From: Microbulbifer sp. VAAF005 | Lineage (GTDB): Bacteria; Pseudomonadota; Gammaproteobacteria; Pseudomonadales; Cellvibrionaceae | Assembly: GCF_030012985.1 (NCBI RefSeq) | Contig: NZ_CP120233.1 | Span: 1,595,001-1,659,000, forward strand | Reading direction: 5' to 3' | Length of the DNA stretch: 64,000 bases | In this document: one piece after another, positions 38,818-49,158 of the stretch | How positions within the stretch are numbered: position 1 is the stretch's first letter | Layout of the letters: each line of letters opens with the position of its first letter | The notes under the pieces: generated by a model | The model's input: the letters and a program-made list of their open reading frames with translations, nothing else | Told to the model about the DNA's origin: nothing | Databases searched by the model: none | Made by a program: the position numbers and the translations under genes

Positions 38818-39704
38818 GCGGTTTCACCGCGCAAGAAAGGCCCAAACCACTCTGCAATCGCCTGGGCACCACTCTCCTCCAAGTGTAAGTGGTGGCTTCC
38901 GGGAATCTCACGCGCCTCAATACCCGGAAACTCTTGCAGTACAGGGCGCAGGCGCTTGAGCATATCTGCGATACCGTCTTCAGCGAGAACCAACTGCACC
39001 GGCATCTTCAATCGGGATAAGTAAGCTTTAATCTGTGGCTCATTGAGCTTGGCCGTGGAAGCCGCCATCAGCCGGGGATCATTACTCCACATATAGCCAC
39101 CCTCCACTTCCCGGGTGCCCCGCTCGGTCAATACCTGCGCAGCCCACTCAGTTAGCGGAAACATGCCATTCTTGCGCGCTTCGACAGCCTCTTCGAAGGT
39201 ACCGTAAACCCGCAGCTTGCGCGTGCCGTAACGGGCTCTCTGGGCAATGGCCTTGGCCAGGTTCTCCGGAGCCTTTTCATCTTCGGTGGAGGGAGGTACC
39301 AGACCATCGATCAGTGCCAAGCGCTTTACCCGATCGGGAAAAGCGCCAGCGGTAATCACCCCGGCAATAGCACCTCGGGAATGCGCCACAATAGAGAACT
39401 TGCGCCAGCCGAGTGCGTGCACCGCACCCAAAATATCTTCCGCCTCTTCCCAGATGTTGTAGTTGGCATCAAGTGAGCGGTGATAGCTGCGTCCGTGGCC
39501 CGGCATATCTATCGCTACCAGATTAATTCCGCTCAGCAGGGGAGCCAGCCGACTGAAGGTGGCACAGTTATCCAACCAGCCGTGAAGAGCAATTACCGGC
39601 TCTCCCTCCGGGTCGCCCCACTGGCGTGCGGCAATCGACTTGTGATCAAACTCAAGGGTGATTTCACGGGGAGTGATTTGATTTATCGCCAAAGTGATAT
39701 CCAC
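38814..39704 (-). CDS. Alpha/beta hydrolase
   Basis: A 296-residue cytoplasmic hydrolase. HGWLDNCATFSRLAPLL (oxyanion region), DMPGHGRS, the nucleophile elbow AHSRGAIAG and a C-terminal SHHLHLEE His are visible. The HGWLDN and GHGRS motifs resemble MhpC/serine hydrolase-like (SERHL-type) proteins. It uses a GTG start. Substrate unknown. Confidence 0.85.
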   Translation of the reverse strand: MDITLAINQITPREITLEFDHKSIAARQWGDPEGEPVIALHGWLDNCATFSRLAPLLSGINLVAIDMPGHGRSYHRSLDANYNIWEEAEDILGAVHALGWRKFSIVAHSRGAIAGVITAGAFPDRVKRLALIDGLVPPSTEDEKAPENLAKAIAQRARYGTRKLRVYGTFEEAVEARKNGMFPLTEWAAQVLTERGTREVEGGYMWSNDPRLMAASTAKLNEPQIKAYLSRLKMPVQLVLAEDGIADMLKRLRPVLQEFPGIEAREIPGSHHLHLEESGAQAIAEWFGPFLRGETA

Positions 39705-39813
39705 CGGATAGTGACTAAAACAGGTGGTGAAATGGTGCGGCCCACCAACAACATCCGCAATGACAGTTGTGATCAGCGCAATAGGGATTTACTGGCAGAC
39801 ACGACCGGAAAAA

Positions 39814-40266
39814 TTACTCTGCGTGCTGCAACCACTCCAGGTCAGCGCAGCCATTAGCCCATACATCCGCACTGACACAGGCGAGGCTGGAAGTGCCCAT
39901 CGGGTGTTCGTTACCGCTGCCACAGAGGCCATTAAGCAGGCTGCCCACCAGAGGCTGGTGACTAACCAGTAGAAGCGGAAAGGTATCCTGGGTTTGCAAA
40001 TGGTCGAGCAGTTGCTGTGGGTGGGTATTACCGATTAGCAGCGGCTCGGTAATAACGGGCAACCCCAACTGGGCGGCAGCAATCTCAGCGGTTTCCTGGG
40101 TGCGTACAAATGGGCTGGCCCAAATTGCCTTTACCGCCGCCAGTTCCTCAGCGCGCTTTTTACAAACCTGTGCAACCTGCCTGCGCCCGCGCTCTGTCAG
40201 GGCTCTCTCTGCATCATTGGCGAGCATGGGCTCGGCTTTACCGTGACGCAAAATAAACAGCTGCAT
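39814..40266 (-). CDS. sixA: Phosphohistidine phosphatase SixA
   Basis: A 150-residue histidine phosphatase. LFILRHGKAEP (RHG motif), a second Arg in RTQETAE and a later SHQPLVG His are seen. SixA removes phosphate from histidine in HPt/PTS proteins. It neighbours a DUF4389 gene and gpsA, a gene order seen in pseudomonad relatives. Confidence 0.9.
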   Translation of the reverse strand: MQLFILRHGKAEPMLANDAERALTERGRRQVAQVCKKRAEELAAVKAIWASPFVRTQETAEIAAAQLGLPVITEPLLIGNTHPQQLLDHLQTQDTFPLLLVSHQPLVGSLLNGLCGSGNEHPMGTSSLACVSADVWANGCADLEWLQHAE

Positions 40267-40391
40267 GGGGCTTCCTCAACGGTGGGTTGTTACTTTATCG
40301 ATGCCTGCGGGAATATTCGTAGGGAGGGCAGCGGATATTTATCCGGCGCCCACGGATAAGGCACCGGATAAATTAGCGATAGGAAAAGCGA

Positions 40392-40874
40392 TCAATTCTT
40401 GTCGACAGGTTTGTCGGCGTCGTCGGCACTTTCCTCAACCAGCTCGGGCTTTTCACTGCTCTCGGGCTCGGAGCTACCCAGGATAATCGCATCCTCAGCT
40501 TCGTCTTCAGCCTTGTCCTTTTCACGCTTTACTTCCGTAGAAACCACTTCTGCAGAAACATCTTCGGCGCCCTCGTAACCGGACAAATCCTCTACTTCAG
40601 ATTCAGGCCACTCGGCAAACGGGAAAGGCTTTTCGTCGGAGTTGTAGATCAGGAACTGGATCGCCTGGTAAACATAGGAGGCGAGCTGATCGCCAAAGCG
40701 ACGCAGATTATCGTTGGATTTCCCGCTGATAATCGAAAACAGGAATTGCAGTATCACTACCGCCATCAGTAACCACGCGGCAACCTGAAGGCACACTGCA
40801 AACAGCACCATATAGATAAGGCGCACCCACTGGTTGCCGGAAGTAAGATTGCGCTTTAGATCGTCATTTTTCAT
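40392..40874 (-). CDS. DUF4389 membrane protein
   Basis: A 160-residue protein starting MKNDDLKRNLTSGNQWVRLIYM (ATG 40874). Two close membrane segments (about 18-50), then IISGKSNDNLRRFGDQLASYVYQAIQFLIYNSDEKPFPF, which is typical of DUF4389, and an acidic, low-complexity C-terminus rich in Glu, Asp and Lys. Function unknown. It lies 13 bases after gpsA and is probably co-transcribed with it. Confidence 0.8.
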   Translation of the reverse strand: MKNDDLKRNLTSGNQWVRLIYMVLFAVCLQVAAWLLMAVVILQFLFSIISGKSNDNLRRFGDQLASYVYQAIQFLIYNSDEKPFPFAEWPESEVEDLSGYEGAEDVSAEVVSTEVKREKDKAEDEAEDAIILGSSEPESSEKPELVEESADDADKPVDKN

Positions 40875-40887
40875 ATGAGGCTTCCAT

Positions 40888-41919
40888 TTAAGGCTTGGCC
40901 GAGTAGGCCACATCAAAAGTTTGCGCGCCCGACATCAAATTACGAATCACCTCAGGAATCGGCCGCTGTTCAAATAATATGGCGTGAATCGCGGAAACCA
41001 AGGGCATGTAGACACCCATTTCGTCGGCTTTCTGTTTAATCAGACGAACCGTATTCACACCTTCGGCCACCTGACCGATTTCTGCGACAGCCTGATCGAG
41101 CGGCTTGCCTTTACCGACCATATACCCCACCCGGTAATTTCGGCTGAGATCTGAGGAACAGGTTAGAATCAAGTCGCCGACACCAGCTAGACCGATAAAC
41201 GTCATGGGATCGGCACCCATCGCTTCGGCAAAACGCATCATTTCTGCCAGGGAGCGGGTGATCAATAAACTGATGGTATTTTGCCCGCGCTCCAGCGCCG
41301 CAGCCATACCAGTGACGATCGCGTAGATATTTTTTAGCGCACCGGCAAGCTCTACCCCAAACACATCGTTACTGGAATAAACCCGGAAAGTTTCCGAGTG
41401 CAGTGCCGATTGAATCGCTTTGCAAAGTGCCTCGTCTTCACTGGCCACCACCGTTGCAGTGTAGTGCCCCGCAACAATTTCTTTTGCAAAATTTGGTCCG
41501 CTTAAGACCCCGACACGCATGTCGGTGGTTTCCTCGCGCAGGATATCGCTCATTAAGTGGAAGTTGTCGTGCTCGATTCCCTTAGTGGTGGAGATCAGCA
41601 TGGTGCCCGGCGCCAACAAAGGGGCTACTTTTTTTACCACCTCGCGAAAGGATTTACTGGGTATCGCCACAAAGACGATATTGCAGCCATCGACCGCTTG
41701 CTCCAGGTCGCTGGTAAGTTGCAATTCCGGGTGCAGGGGCACGCCGGGCAGGTATCTATGGTTTTCTCGAGTGTCGCGACACTCAGCCGCCGTCTCCGCA
41801 TTGCGCATCCACTGGCGGGTATCGTGGCCGTTGCCCGCCACAATGTTAGCAATCGCGGTTCCGAAACTGCCGCCGCCCAATACGGCAATAGCGAGGGGGT
41901 TGGAAGTTTCTTTTTGCAT
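40888..41919 (-). CDS. gpsA: Glycerol-3-phosphate dehydrogenase [NAD(P)+]
   Basis: Reduces dihydroxyacetone phosphate to glycerol-3-phosphate for phospholipids. NAD motif [12 protein letters not shown], substrate region [17 protein letters not shown] and the catalytic-site [13 protein letters not shown] are present. The ATG at 41919 is the likelier start (GTG at 41925 possible). Confidence 0.95.
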   Translation of the reverse strand: MQKETSNPLAIAVLGGGSFGTAIANIVAGNGHDTRQWMRNAETAAECRDTRENHRYLPGVPLHPELQLTSDLEQAVDGCNIVFVAIPSKSFREVVKKVAPLLAPGTMLISTTKGIEHDNFHLMSDILREETTDMRVGVLSGPNFAKEIVAGHYTATVVASEDEALCKAIQSALHSETFRVYSSNDVFGVELAGALKNIYAIVTGMAAALERGQNTISLLITRSLAEMMRFAEAMGADPMTFIGLAGVGDLILTCSSDLSRNYRVGYMVGKGKPLDQAVAEIGQVAEGVNTVRLIKQKADEMGVYMPLVSAIHAILFEQRPIPEVIRNLMSGAQTFDVAYSAKP

Positions 41920-42039
41920 TGTCACACCGATAAAGCTTCTTATAAGACTTGCGGATTATAGAGGCATGACCCGCTGAGCCCAATGGGGTCAATTTGTTTT
42001 AAACTTCTGCCAATTGTGCGAAACGGCACAGTAAATAGC

Positions 42040-42098
42040 AAAAACGGCCCTCTGCCTTGACCAACCGATAAAACACCGCTCGATCCGGCAGGGGCCGC
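42040..42098 (-). terminator. Terminator of htpG
   Basis: Minus strand: CGGCCCC-TGCC pairs with GGCA-GAGGGCCG across a 30-base loop, followed by TTTTT (plus-strand AAAAA at 42040-42044). It lies 70 bases after the htpG stop. Confidence 0.6.
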
Positions 42099-42165
42099 TT
42101 CTGGGACCAGCAAAGTCTAAAACAACTCCGCTGGCCATCGCTTAGCACCAATCAATAGCGCTGAC

Positions 42166-44085
42166 TTAGCCGTGCATTTCCAGCAACAGCGTGTTCAGGC
42201 GGCGCACATAATCCGCCGGATCTGCCAACTGGTTACCGGCAGCCAGATTAGCCTGGTCCATCAGGATATTGGTGAGATCCGCAAAGCGATCTTCATCCGC
42301 CTCCTGGTCCAGACGCTGTACCAGTGGGTGGGACGGATTGATTTCAAAGATCGGCTTGGCATCTGGCAGGGCCTGGCCAGCCTGTTCCAGGATGCGGCGC
42401 ATTTGCGGGCCCATATCCTGTTCGCTCACCACCAGACACGCTGGGGAGTCCACCAGGCGAGTGGTTGCGCGTACGGATTCAACGCGACCTTCCAGAACTT
42501 CCTGTACCCGCTCAACCAGGGCACCGGACTCCTGCTCAACTTTTTCGCGCTCAGCTTTGTCTTCGTCGCTCTCGGCTTCACCCAGATCCAGCGCACCTTT
42601 GGCCACGTCCTGGAACTGCTTGCCGTCGAACTCGTTCATATGGCCCACGAACCACTCGTCCACCTGATCGGTGAGCAGCAGCACTTCGATACCCTTCTTG
42701 CGGAATACTTCCAGGTAGGGGCTGGACTTGGCCGTAGCGAAGTTGTCGGCACACACGTAGTAGATCGCCTTTTGGCCATCCTTCATGCGACCCACATAGT
42801 CTTCCAGGGATTGATCCTGCTTCTCGGTATCGGTATGGGTGCTGGCGAAGCGCAGCAGCTTGGCAATTTTCTCTTTGTTGGAGAAATCTTCAGCCGGACC
42901 TTCTTTTAATACATTACCGAACAGATCCCAGAACTTCTGGTACTCATCGCCATCTTTTTTCGCCAGTTTATCCAGCATATCCAGAACACGCTTGGTCAGC
43001 GCACTCTTGATCGCATCGGTATTGCGATCTTTTTGCAGGATTTCACGGGATACGTTCAGCGGCAGATCGTTGGAGTCCAGAACACCTTTCACGAAACGCA
43101 GGTACAACGGCAGGAACTGCTCCGCATCGTCCATGATAAAAGTGCGCTGCACATACAGCTTGAGGCCGCGAGCGGCATCGCGCTGGTACAGATCAAACGG
43201 TGCGCGCGCAGGGATGTATAGCAGGCTGGTGTAATCCTGTTTGCCCTCTACGCGGTTGTGACTCCAGGTTAAGGGATCGTCGAAATCGTGGGAGATATGC
43301 TTGTAGAACTCCTTGTACTCCTCAGATTTCACTTCCGAGCGCGGGCGAGTCCACAGGGCCTGGGCAGCGTTTACTGCTTCAAACTCAGGCGCTTTCTCTT
43401 CTTTCGGCTCTTCGCCCTCTTCCGCTGCCGGCATTTCCTCTTTCAACATTTCCACCGGAATGGCAATGTGATCAGAGTACTTTTTAATGATGGAACGCAG
43501 GCGCCAGTTATCGGCAAACTCTTTCGCTTCTTCTTTCAGGTGCAGAACCACCCGGGTACCGCGCTGGGGCCACTCTACAGTCTCTACGGAGTATTCCGCT
43601 TCACCGTGACACTCCCAGTGCACACCCTGGTCGGAATTCAAACCGGCGCGACGAGTGAATACGTCCACTTTGTCAGCAACGATAAAGGCGGAGTAAAAGC
43701 CCACACCGAACTGGCCGATCAGGTGCGCATCTTTTTTCTGGTCTCCGGTCAGCTGCTGCATAAATGCAGAGGTGCCGGAGCGGGCGATAGTACCGAGGTT
43801 TTCGATAACTTCATCGCGGCTCATACCAATACCGTTATCGGTAATGGTGAGTGTGCCCTCTTCCTTGTCAAACTCGATGCGAATGCGCAGGTCTGCATCT
43901 TCACCCAGTAATTCGGGCTTGGACAGCGATTCAAAACGCAGCTTGTCGGCGGCATCAGAAGCGTTGGATACCAGCTCGCGCAGGAAAATCTCCTTGTTGG
44001 AGTAGAGCGAGTGGATCATCAGGTGCAGTAGCTGCTTGGCTTCCGTCTGGAATCCATGGCTCTCTTTTTGGGCCTCAACGGTCAT
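42166..44085 (-). CDS. htpG: Molecular chaperone HtpG (Hsp90)
   Basis: A 639-residue dimeric ATP-dependent chaperone. The GHKL ATPase domain shows [29 protein letters not shown] and [16 protein letters not shown], followed by middle and C-terminal domains. Full length. A heat-shock (RpoH) type promoter lies just upstream. Confidence 0.97.
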   Translation of the reverse strand: MTVEAQKESHGFQTEAKQLLHLMIHSLYSNKEIFLRELVSNASDAADKLRFESLSKPELLGEDADLRIRIEFDKEEGTLTITDNGIGMSRDEVIENLGTIARSGTSAFMQQLTGDQKKDAHLIGQFGVGFYSAFIVADKVDVFTRRAGLNSDQGVHWECHGEAEYSVETVEWPQRGTRVVLHLKEEAKEFADNWRLRSIIKKYSDHIAIPVEMLKEEMPAAEEGEEPKEEKAPEFEAVNAAQALWTRPRSEVKSEEYKEFYKHISHDFDDPLTWSHNRVEGKQDYTSLLYIPARAPFDLYQRDAARGLKLYVQRTFIMDDAEQFLPLYLRFVKGVLDSNDLPLNVSREILQKDRNTDAIKSALTKRVLDMLDKLAKKDGDEYQKFWDLFGNVLKEGPAEDFSNKEKIAKLLRFASTHTDTEKQDQSLEDYVGRMKDGQKAIYYVCADNFATAKSSPYLEVFRKKGIEVLLLTDQVDEWFVGHMNEFDGKQFQDVAKGALDLGEAESDEDKAEREKVEQESGALVERVQEVLEGRVESVRATTRLVDSPACLVVSEQDMGPQMRRILEQAGQALPDAKPIFEINPSHPLVQRLDQEADEDRFADLTNILMDQANLAAGNQLADPADYVRRLNTLLLEMHG

Positions 44086-44127
44086 CTATTCGGTCTCCCC
44101 GTAAACGTCAATCGGAACAGGGAGCAA

Positions 44128-44155
44128 ATATTGGGATCAGCCAGCAGGTTTCAAG
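44128..44155 (-). promoter_or_regulatory. Heat-shock (sigma-32) promoter of htpG
   Basis: Minus strand CTTGAAA (44149-44155), 13-base spacer, CCCAATAT (44128-44135), close to the RpoH consensus CTTGAAA / CCCCATnT. It would start transcription about 35 bases before the gene. Confidence 0.7.
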
Positions 44156-44184
44156 GGGGAGGGACAATCACTTGCCAGTAGAGA

Positions 44185-45339
44185 TCAGCGATCTCCACTG
44201 GTTTGAGCGGTAGCGAGATTGCCTTTGCCAGTAATATCGATCACGAAATTGGCAGTAAGATCTGAGATCACTCGGGACTCCGCATTCATCAGGATGGCAA
44301 TACCCACTTTCAACTTTTCCGAATAGGCCACCGCCGCGCGGAAGCCCGCAACCCAACCGCCGTGATAAATAATACGATCGTCACCGATGGTGTAGAGGCG
44401 CCAGCCCAAGCCGTAGCCCGCGTGAGACAGGTAATCTCTCCAGATACGATGGCGCATATGGCGCTGGGTAGCGACTCGCTCAGTAGTCATATCGGCGATC
44501 ACTTCCGGTGACAGCACCTTCGGGTAGTAGCCCATCTGCGCTTTCAGCCACTGGGCCATATCGGAGATACTGGCATTCACTCCCGCCGCCGGTGCAGCAA
44601 AGTAGTATTCCTTCTCTACTTTTACCGGGCGCCAGCCGCTGCCTGTCTGGATATGGGGTGCCGCACGGTTGTCGGAGGCCATAAAGCTCTCCCAGCCGAC
44701 CGATGCGTTCTGCATTTTCAGCGGGACAAAAATTCGCTTTTTCAGCTGGCTGGCAAAGGAGACCCCGGTCGCCTCAAAAATCACGTCCTCAATCAGGCTG
44801 AACAACACATTCTGGTAGCCGTAGCATTTTCCCGGCGTACAGCGCGGATCGATATTGGCAAACTTGGGCAATATCTTGCTGAGAGGCTTGTTGTCCTCAA
44901 GGTAGTTGTCGTAGGCGTTGGGGGTCAGGCCCGAGGAATGGCTGAGCAAGTGCTCCACCTGAAGCTGGCGAGACAGCGAGGGCGTCTTAAAGCTGAGGTC
45001 TGGCACATAGTTGACCACCTTGTCATCCCATTTGAAGCGATCTTCATGCTCCAACATAGTGGCCATACTGGCAGCGAAGGTCTTGGATACCGAGGCCAGG
45101 CGGAACACCGTGTCCTGATCCACCTTGCCGGATTTACCCCTGACCCTGACGCCATAGGTGTCCATCGCGACCACCCGGTTGCCATCCACAATGACATAGG
45201 CGCCGCCGGGTATAGATTTACCCGCCATCATCTGTTTGAAGTAGCGGCCAAACTGCTTGGCCCTGTCGTCTATATCAACCGCTTGCGCAGGCAGGGACAG
45301 ACTCCCCAGAATCATCAGGGAGAGGAAAAAACGTGCCAT
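44185..45339 (-). CDS. Exported serine hydrolase, beta-lactamase/DD-peptidase fold
   Basis: About 384 residues. The ATG at 45339 gives a good signal peptide (MARFFLSLMILGSLSLPAQA). Class C-like motifs are seen: SxxK in LASVSKTFAASM, YxN in GYQNVLFSLIED and HGG in IIYHGGWVAGFRAA. Such proteins include AmpC-like enzymes, esterases and D-aminopeptidases; which one cannot be told here. Periplasmic. Confidence 0.85.
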   Translation of the reverse strand: MARFFLSLMILGSLSLPAQAVDIDDRAKQFGRYFKQMMAGKSIPGGAYVIVDGNRVVAMDTYGVRVRGKSGKVDQDTVFRLASVSKTFAASMATMLEHEDRFKWDDKVVNYVPDLSFKTPSLSRQLQVEHLLSHSSGLTPNAYDNYLEDNKPLSKILPKFANIDPRCTPGKCYGYQNVLFSLIEDVIFEATGVSFASQLKKRIFVPLKMQNASVGWESFMASDNRAAPHIQTGSGWRPVKVEKEYYFAAPAAGVNASISDMAQWLKAQMGYYPKVLSPEVIADMTTERVATQRHMRHRIWRDYLSHAGYGLGWRLYTIGDDRIIYHGGWVAGFRAAVAYSEKLKVGIAILMNAESRVISDLTANFVIDITGKGNLATAQTSGDR

Positions 45340-45565
45340 AAAAGCGCGCGTGCCGTAGACAATATTTGAAAGAATTGCAGGTCTCATAAGCAAATCGAGC
45401 CGCCAAAGCAATCCGGTAGTTGCAGATAAGACTAGCAGCCAGCGGGCAAAAACTCTATTTAGGCGCCACGCAGGACTGACCGCTGAATTCTAGTCTGCAC
45501 TTTTCTCCGGCGCGGGGACGGCCATGCCAATCAGCGCAGATCAGCGCAACAAGGCTTGTACAAAC

Positions 45566-45597
45566 AAAAAAACCGCCTTACGGCGGTTCTTCTTTTT
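45566..45597 (-). terminator. Terminator of the peroxiredoxin gene
   Basis: Minus strand AACCGCC-GTAA-GGCGGTTTTTTT, 7-bp stem with tetraloop and T-run, about 32 bases after the stop. Confidence 0.9.
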
Positions 45598-45628
45598 GGA
45601 GTCCGGAGACCCCAACGCAAAAAGCGTC

Positions 45629-46231
45629 TTACAGCTTCTCAGCGTTCTCACTCAGGTAAGCCGCTACACCTTCCGGAGAAGCGTTCATACCTTTGTCGCC
45701 TTCCTGCCAGCCGGCGGGGCAAACTTCACCGTGCTCCTGGTGGAACGCCAGAGCGTCAACCATGCGCAGCATTTCGTCAACGTTACGGCCCAGCGGCAGA
45801 TCGTTAACTACCTGGTGACGTACATTGCCTTCTTCGTCGATCAGGAAGGAACCGCGGAAAGCAACACCAGCGTCAGCTTCTACGTCGTACGCCTGGCAGA
45901 TTTCGTGCTTAACGTCTGCAACCAGAGTGTACTTAACCGGGCCAATACCACCGTCGTTGACGGAGGTATTACGCCATGCGTTGTGAGAGAACTGGGAATC
46001 GATGGATACACCGATTACCTCAACACCGCGCTTTTCAAACTCAGCGAAACGGTGGTCGAAAGCGATCAGCTCAGAAGGGCATACGAAGGTGAAGTCCAGC
46101 GGGTAGAAGAAAACTACAGCCTTCTTACCTTTGATTGCTTCTTTCAGGTTAAAAGTATCGACGATCTCGCCGTTACCCAATACCGCTGCAGCGGTGAAAT
46201 CCGGAGCCGGCTTGCCTACCAGAACTGCCAT
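45629..46231 (-). CDS. 2-Cys peroxiredoxin (AhpC/Prx1 type)
   Basis: A 200-residue thiol peroxidase reducing H2O2 and organic peroxides. Peroxidatic Cys in FYPLDFTFVCPSEL and resolving Cys in HGEVCPAGWQEGDK make it a typical 2-Cys enzyme. No AhpF is adjacent, so it is likely served by thioredoxin. It has its own terminator and an ATAG-N7-CTAT motif upstream. Confidence 0.95.
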   Translation of the reverse strand: MAVLVGKPAPDFTAAAVLGNGEIVDTFNLKEAIKGKKAVVFFYPLDFTFVCPSELIAFDHRFAEFEKRGVEVIGVSIDSQFSHNAWRNTSVNDGGIGPVKYTLVADVKHEICQAYDVEADAGVAFRGSFLIDEEGNVRHQVVNDLPLGRNVDEMLRMVDALAFHQEHGEVCPAGWQEGDKGMNASPEGVAAYLSENAEKL

Positions 46232-46318
46232 GAAAACCTCCTCAATCCAATGATGGGTTGTTGATGATACGTAGAGTGTTCAATTTATGAGCAGCAGCTA
46301 TAAATCGAATGGGAATTA

Positions 46319-46333
46319 ATAGTGGGCCGCTAT
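46319..46333 (-). promoter_or_regulatory. Possible OxyR half-operator
   Basis: ATAG-N7-CTAT about 90 bases upstream of the peroxiredoxin gene matches half of the OxyR consensus; the other half is not clear. Confidence 0.3.
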
Positions 46334-46489
46334 GATACACACCCACTTATTTCAGGCCCATAAATTTTTTAAATCAGGCTGATAGCAGAACGGCTATGCG
46401 TGAACTAACACCCAAAATAGGATGACCTACCCGCAAAGATGTACAAATAGCAAACAAAGAGGGCGAAATGCGACCATTCCGGAATCTTA

Positions 46490-46518
46490 TTGACACTCAT
46501 TCTCAATTGCAATAGGAT
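46490..46518 (+). promoter_or_regulatory. bfd promoter with Fur-like site
   Basis: -35 TTGACA (46490), 17-base spacer, -10 TAGGAT (46513). The spacer contains CTCATTCTCAATTGCA, similar to Fur boxes of bfd genes in related bacteria. Iron repression is therefore likely. Confidence 0.6.
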
Positions 46519-46563
46519 TCCTACCTGACTACTATTGAGTAAGAGTTGAACAGAGCCACCGCC

Positions 46564-46776
46564 ATGTATGTATGTATTTGTAAGGGCATAACTGACCGCC
46601 AGATTAAAGAGGCGATCTATGATGGCTCCACTTCGGTGAAGGCTTTGAGACGCCAGCTAGGCGTTTCTTCTCAATGTGGACGCTGTGCCGAGCAGACCAA
46701 GGAGATCATCGACGAGACCATGAGCGGTGGGATGGTGTCCTCTGCCAACAGCGGCCTCTTCTACTCCGCCAGCTGA
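46564..46776 (+). CDS. bfd: Bacterioferritin-associated ferredoxin
   Basis: A 70-residue [2Fe-2S] protein that donates electrons to bacterioferritin to release iron. MYVCICKGIT and QCGRCAEQTKEII give the CxC...CxxC cluster ligands. The ATG at 46564 fits the family; an in-frame TTG 18 bases earlier is less likely. bfr lies 1.1 kb downstream. Confidence 0.93.
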   Translation: MYVCICKGITDRQIKEAIYDGSTSVKALRRQLGVSSQCGRCAEQTKEIIDETMSGGMVSSANSGLFYSAS

Positions 46777-47624
46777 CCGTCCAAGATGGCCACCCTCCTC
46801 TAGTGGCCTCTTTACCACTTTCATCTCTCCAGCTCTCCGTAAAACCTTACGAGCCTGTATAAGACCCCCACTCAGATCGAACTTACTTACACCCATTGTC
46901 TTTGTCGCCGCTCTCAGCCTGAACATATATTGGCCAACCTTAGACAGCTATAAATCTCAACCTGAAAACGCCCCCCGGCTTTACATACCCACCAAACTTT
47001 AGCCCTCCGAGTTACTTACCTCTCCGGTCTCTCAGCAATATCCTTTGGATCGGAAGAGCTGAACATTAAGAAAACCTGTTTTAGAGAGCTTCTAAATAGT
47101 TCCGTGAGGTTTTTGGTTCTTACAGCGCAGAGCATGAATTGCCATGAAAGCCTGTAGGGTGGGTCTTGTTAGACAGGGTACTTGCAACGAAGCACCGAAT
47201 ATCTGCTGACTTCAGGAGCCCGAAAGTATCATGGATTTATTCAGACACCGCTTTGTTAATCCCTTTGTAATCCACGTGACATTCAACAGTGATCAACATC
47301 AATTCAGGACATGATTCCATCAACAAAAGATCCCCCAATCACTTTTATATCTCAGGTAGCCATTCAATGAGTCGGTCAGATGGCAAACCATCAAAAGATG
47401 AGGTCATTTAATTTATAAATAAAATTAATTATTCAAGCGCCATTCGAATACTGGAAAAGGTTTTGACTCAGCTTATGACTACAAGCGTTTCACCTGCATA
47501 TATAAATAAGAAGCATTATTAATACCAAACGTGAAAACATTAGCCTCAACTAAAGTACGCAACCTATCAATAACAAGGGTTAATATTCGAAATAAATGAC
47601 TTATTGCTGCATTGCTCACACAAC

Positions 47625-47643
47625 CTAAATGATAATTATTTTC
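47625..47643. promoter_or_regulatory. Fur box candidate
   Basis: CTAAATGATAATTATTTTC matches 14 of 19 positions of the Fur consensus, including the central ATGATAAT. It lies 270 bases before bfr, rather far for direct control, and may serve an unseen RNA. Confidence 0.5.
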
Positions 47644-47798
47644 GTTGCCATTTTCGGCTAAATTTGCGTTAAAACCCTTGTTTTTCCTGCATTCCGCAAG
47701 AAAAATTATTTCTTGACTTGCCGCAAATCGCAACGCAAACTCAGCCCCGATTGCAGCTTAAACCCTAAAATAAAATTAGGTAAATCAGGCAGCCGCAG

Positions 47799-47829
47799 AC
47801 TTTAGTGACTAATAAACTTTAGTAACTAA
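47799..47829 (+). repeat. Direct repeat upstream of bfr
   Basis: ACTTTAGTGACTAA and ACTTTAGTAACTAA, 17 bases apart, about 85-115 bases before bfr. It looks like a tandem operator. Confidence 0.45.
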
Positions 47830-47913
47830 AAATATCAACTAATCTCTAGCGACTTACAAATAGGAACTCTCTGCAAACCTTATTGAGTTGGCAGGGCTTC
47901 AGGAGCACAGGCT

Positions 47914-48405
47914 ATGAAAGGCGACCCCAAGGTAATTGAGCATTTAAATAAAGTACTGGGTAATGAACTGGTAGCTATTAACCAGTATTTCCTACACGCC
48001 CGCATGTACGATAACTGGGGTTTAAAAGAGCTGGGCAAACAGGAATATCATGAATCCATCGATGAAATGAAGCATGCCGATTGGCTGATCGAGCGCATTC
48101 TTTTCCTCGAAGGTATTCCAAACCTGCAGCACCTGGGCAAACTTCTGATCGGTGAAAATACCGAAGAGATGCTCAAATGCGACTTAAAAATTGAATCCAA
48201 GGCCATCCCCGACCTGCGTGAGGCCATCGCCTATTGCGAGTCCGTTCGGGATTACGGCAGCCGTGAATTGCTGGAGAAAATCCTCGAGTCTGAGGAAGAG
48301 CATGTAGATTGGCTGGAAACCCAGCTGGAGCTGATCGACAAAGTTGGCATTCAAAACTACCTGCAAACTCAAATGGAAACTGCAGCCGGCCACTCTGGCA
48401 AGTAG
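47914..48405 (+). CDS. bfr: Bacterioferritin
   Basis: A 163-residue haem-containing iron-storage protein forming 24-mers. Haem ligand Met52 ([21 protein letters not shown]) and the ferroxidase Glu/His residues of the four-helix bundle ([27 protein letters not shown]) are present. Works with bfd. Confidence 0.96.
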   Translation: MKGDPKVIEHLNKVLGNELVAINQYFLHARMYDNWGLKELGKQEYHESIDEMKHADWLIERILFLEGIPNLQHLGKLLIGENTEEMLKCDLKIESKAIPDLREAIAYCESVRDYGSRELLEKILESEEEHVDWLETQLELIDKVGIQNYLQTQMETAAGHSGK

Positions 48406-48426
48406 TTTAAGTCCTCTCACAGGCAT

Positions 48427-48458
48427 AAAAAAACCGCAGTTTTCGCTGCGGTTTTTTT
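48427..48458. terminator. Bidirectional terminator between bfr and grxD
   Basis: AAAAAAACCGCAG and CTGCGGTTTTTTT form a 6-bp GC stem with A/T tails on both sides, serving the convergent genes. Confidence 0.9.
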
Positions 48459-48515
48459 GTTCCTACAATATGCCTGCCATCTATAGCGACAGACATATTG
48501 GAGCAAAAACGGAAA

Positions 48516-48848
48516 TCAATCCTCGCCCTCGCTCTCCGCTGATGCCTCATCAATCAAGGTTTTCAGCTCACCGTTCTCGTGCATTTCCATAATGATGTCA
48601 CAGCCACCGATCAGTTCGCCCTTAACCCACAGCTGGGGGAACGTCGGCCAGTTCGCGTACTTAGGCAGCTCAGCGCGGATGTCCGGGTTAGCCAGAATAT
48701 CAACGTAGGCAAAGCGCTTACCGCAAGCCATCATCGCCTGGGAGGCCCGCATGGAAAAGCCGCACTGGGGGGCATTAGGGCTACCTTTCATATAAAGCAG
48801 AATGGTGTTATCAGCGATCTGCTGCTTGATGTTCTCCAGTGTATCCAT
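48516..48848 (-). CDS. grxD: Monothiol glutaredoxin Grx4
   Basis: A 110-residue CGFS glutaredoxin (GSPNAPQCGFSMRA), followed by WPTFPQLWVKGELIGGCDII. These proteins carry [2Fe-2S] clusters and act in iron-sulfur assembly and iron sensing, in keeping with nearby bfr and bfd. Confidence 0.95.
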   Translation of the reverse strand: MDTLENIKQQIADNTILLYMKGSPNAPQCGFSMRASQAMMACGKRFAYVDILANPDIRAELPKYANWPTFPQLWVKGELIGGCDIIMEMHENGELKTLIDEASAESEGED

Positions 48849-49158
48849 AAGCGTGAAAAACCTCAGGTGGTCGAAGCAAAAAGTAAGTGTATAGGCACCA
48901 TACCATCATCTGATATAGCGCGCCGGCATCCATTGTACCCCAGTGGGGCCGGCACACCATCCCCCTGATGAATGCAAGAACCGCAGACCTGAAACACTGC
49001 ACACAATGTTGAAAATTCAGCCACCCAGGTAGCGCACAGTATATAAATGCTGTGTTAGTATTACCCCAATCAATATTAAGTGCAGATTAAAAGACTTAAA
49101 CAAAATTTTCTGCGGAAAAGAGATAATCCAGACAGTCAATATCTAAGGAGATGCCTCA

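Larger units (their letters stand above)
46777..47913. other. Long intergenic region between bfd and bfr
   Basis: 1137 bases with no supported gene. The frame at 47479-47733 (minus) has no family features. The right half is AT-rich and holds a Fur-like box (47625-47643) and a repeated ACTTTAGTnACTAA motif (47799-47829). Confidence 0.5.

Noticed and set aside
47479..47733. 84-codon minus-strand ORF between bfd and bfr
   Set aside because: No ribosome site or family pattern; overlaps the Fur-like box.
48811..49002. 63-codon ORF upstream of grxD
   Set aside because: Overlaps the grxD start in another frame with no features.
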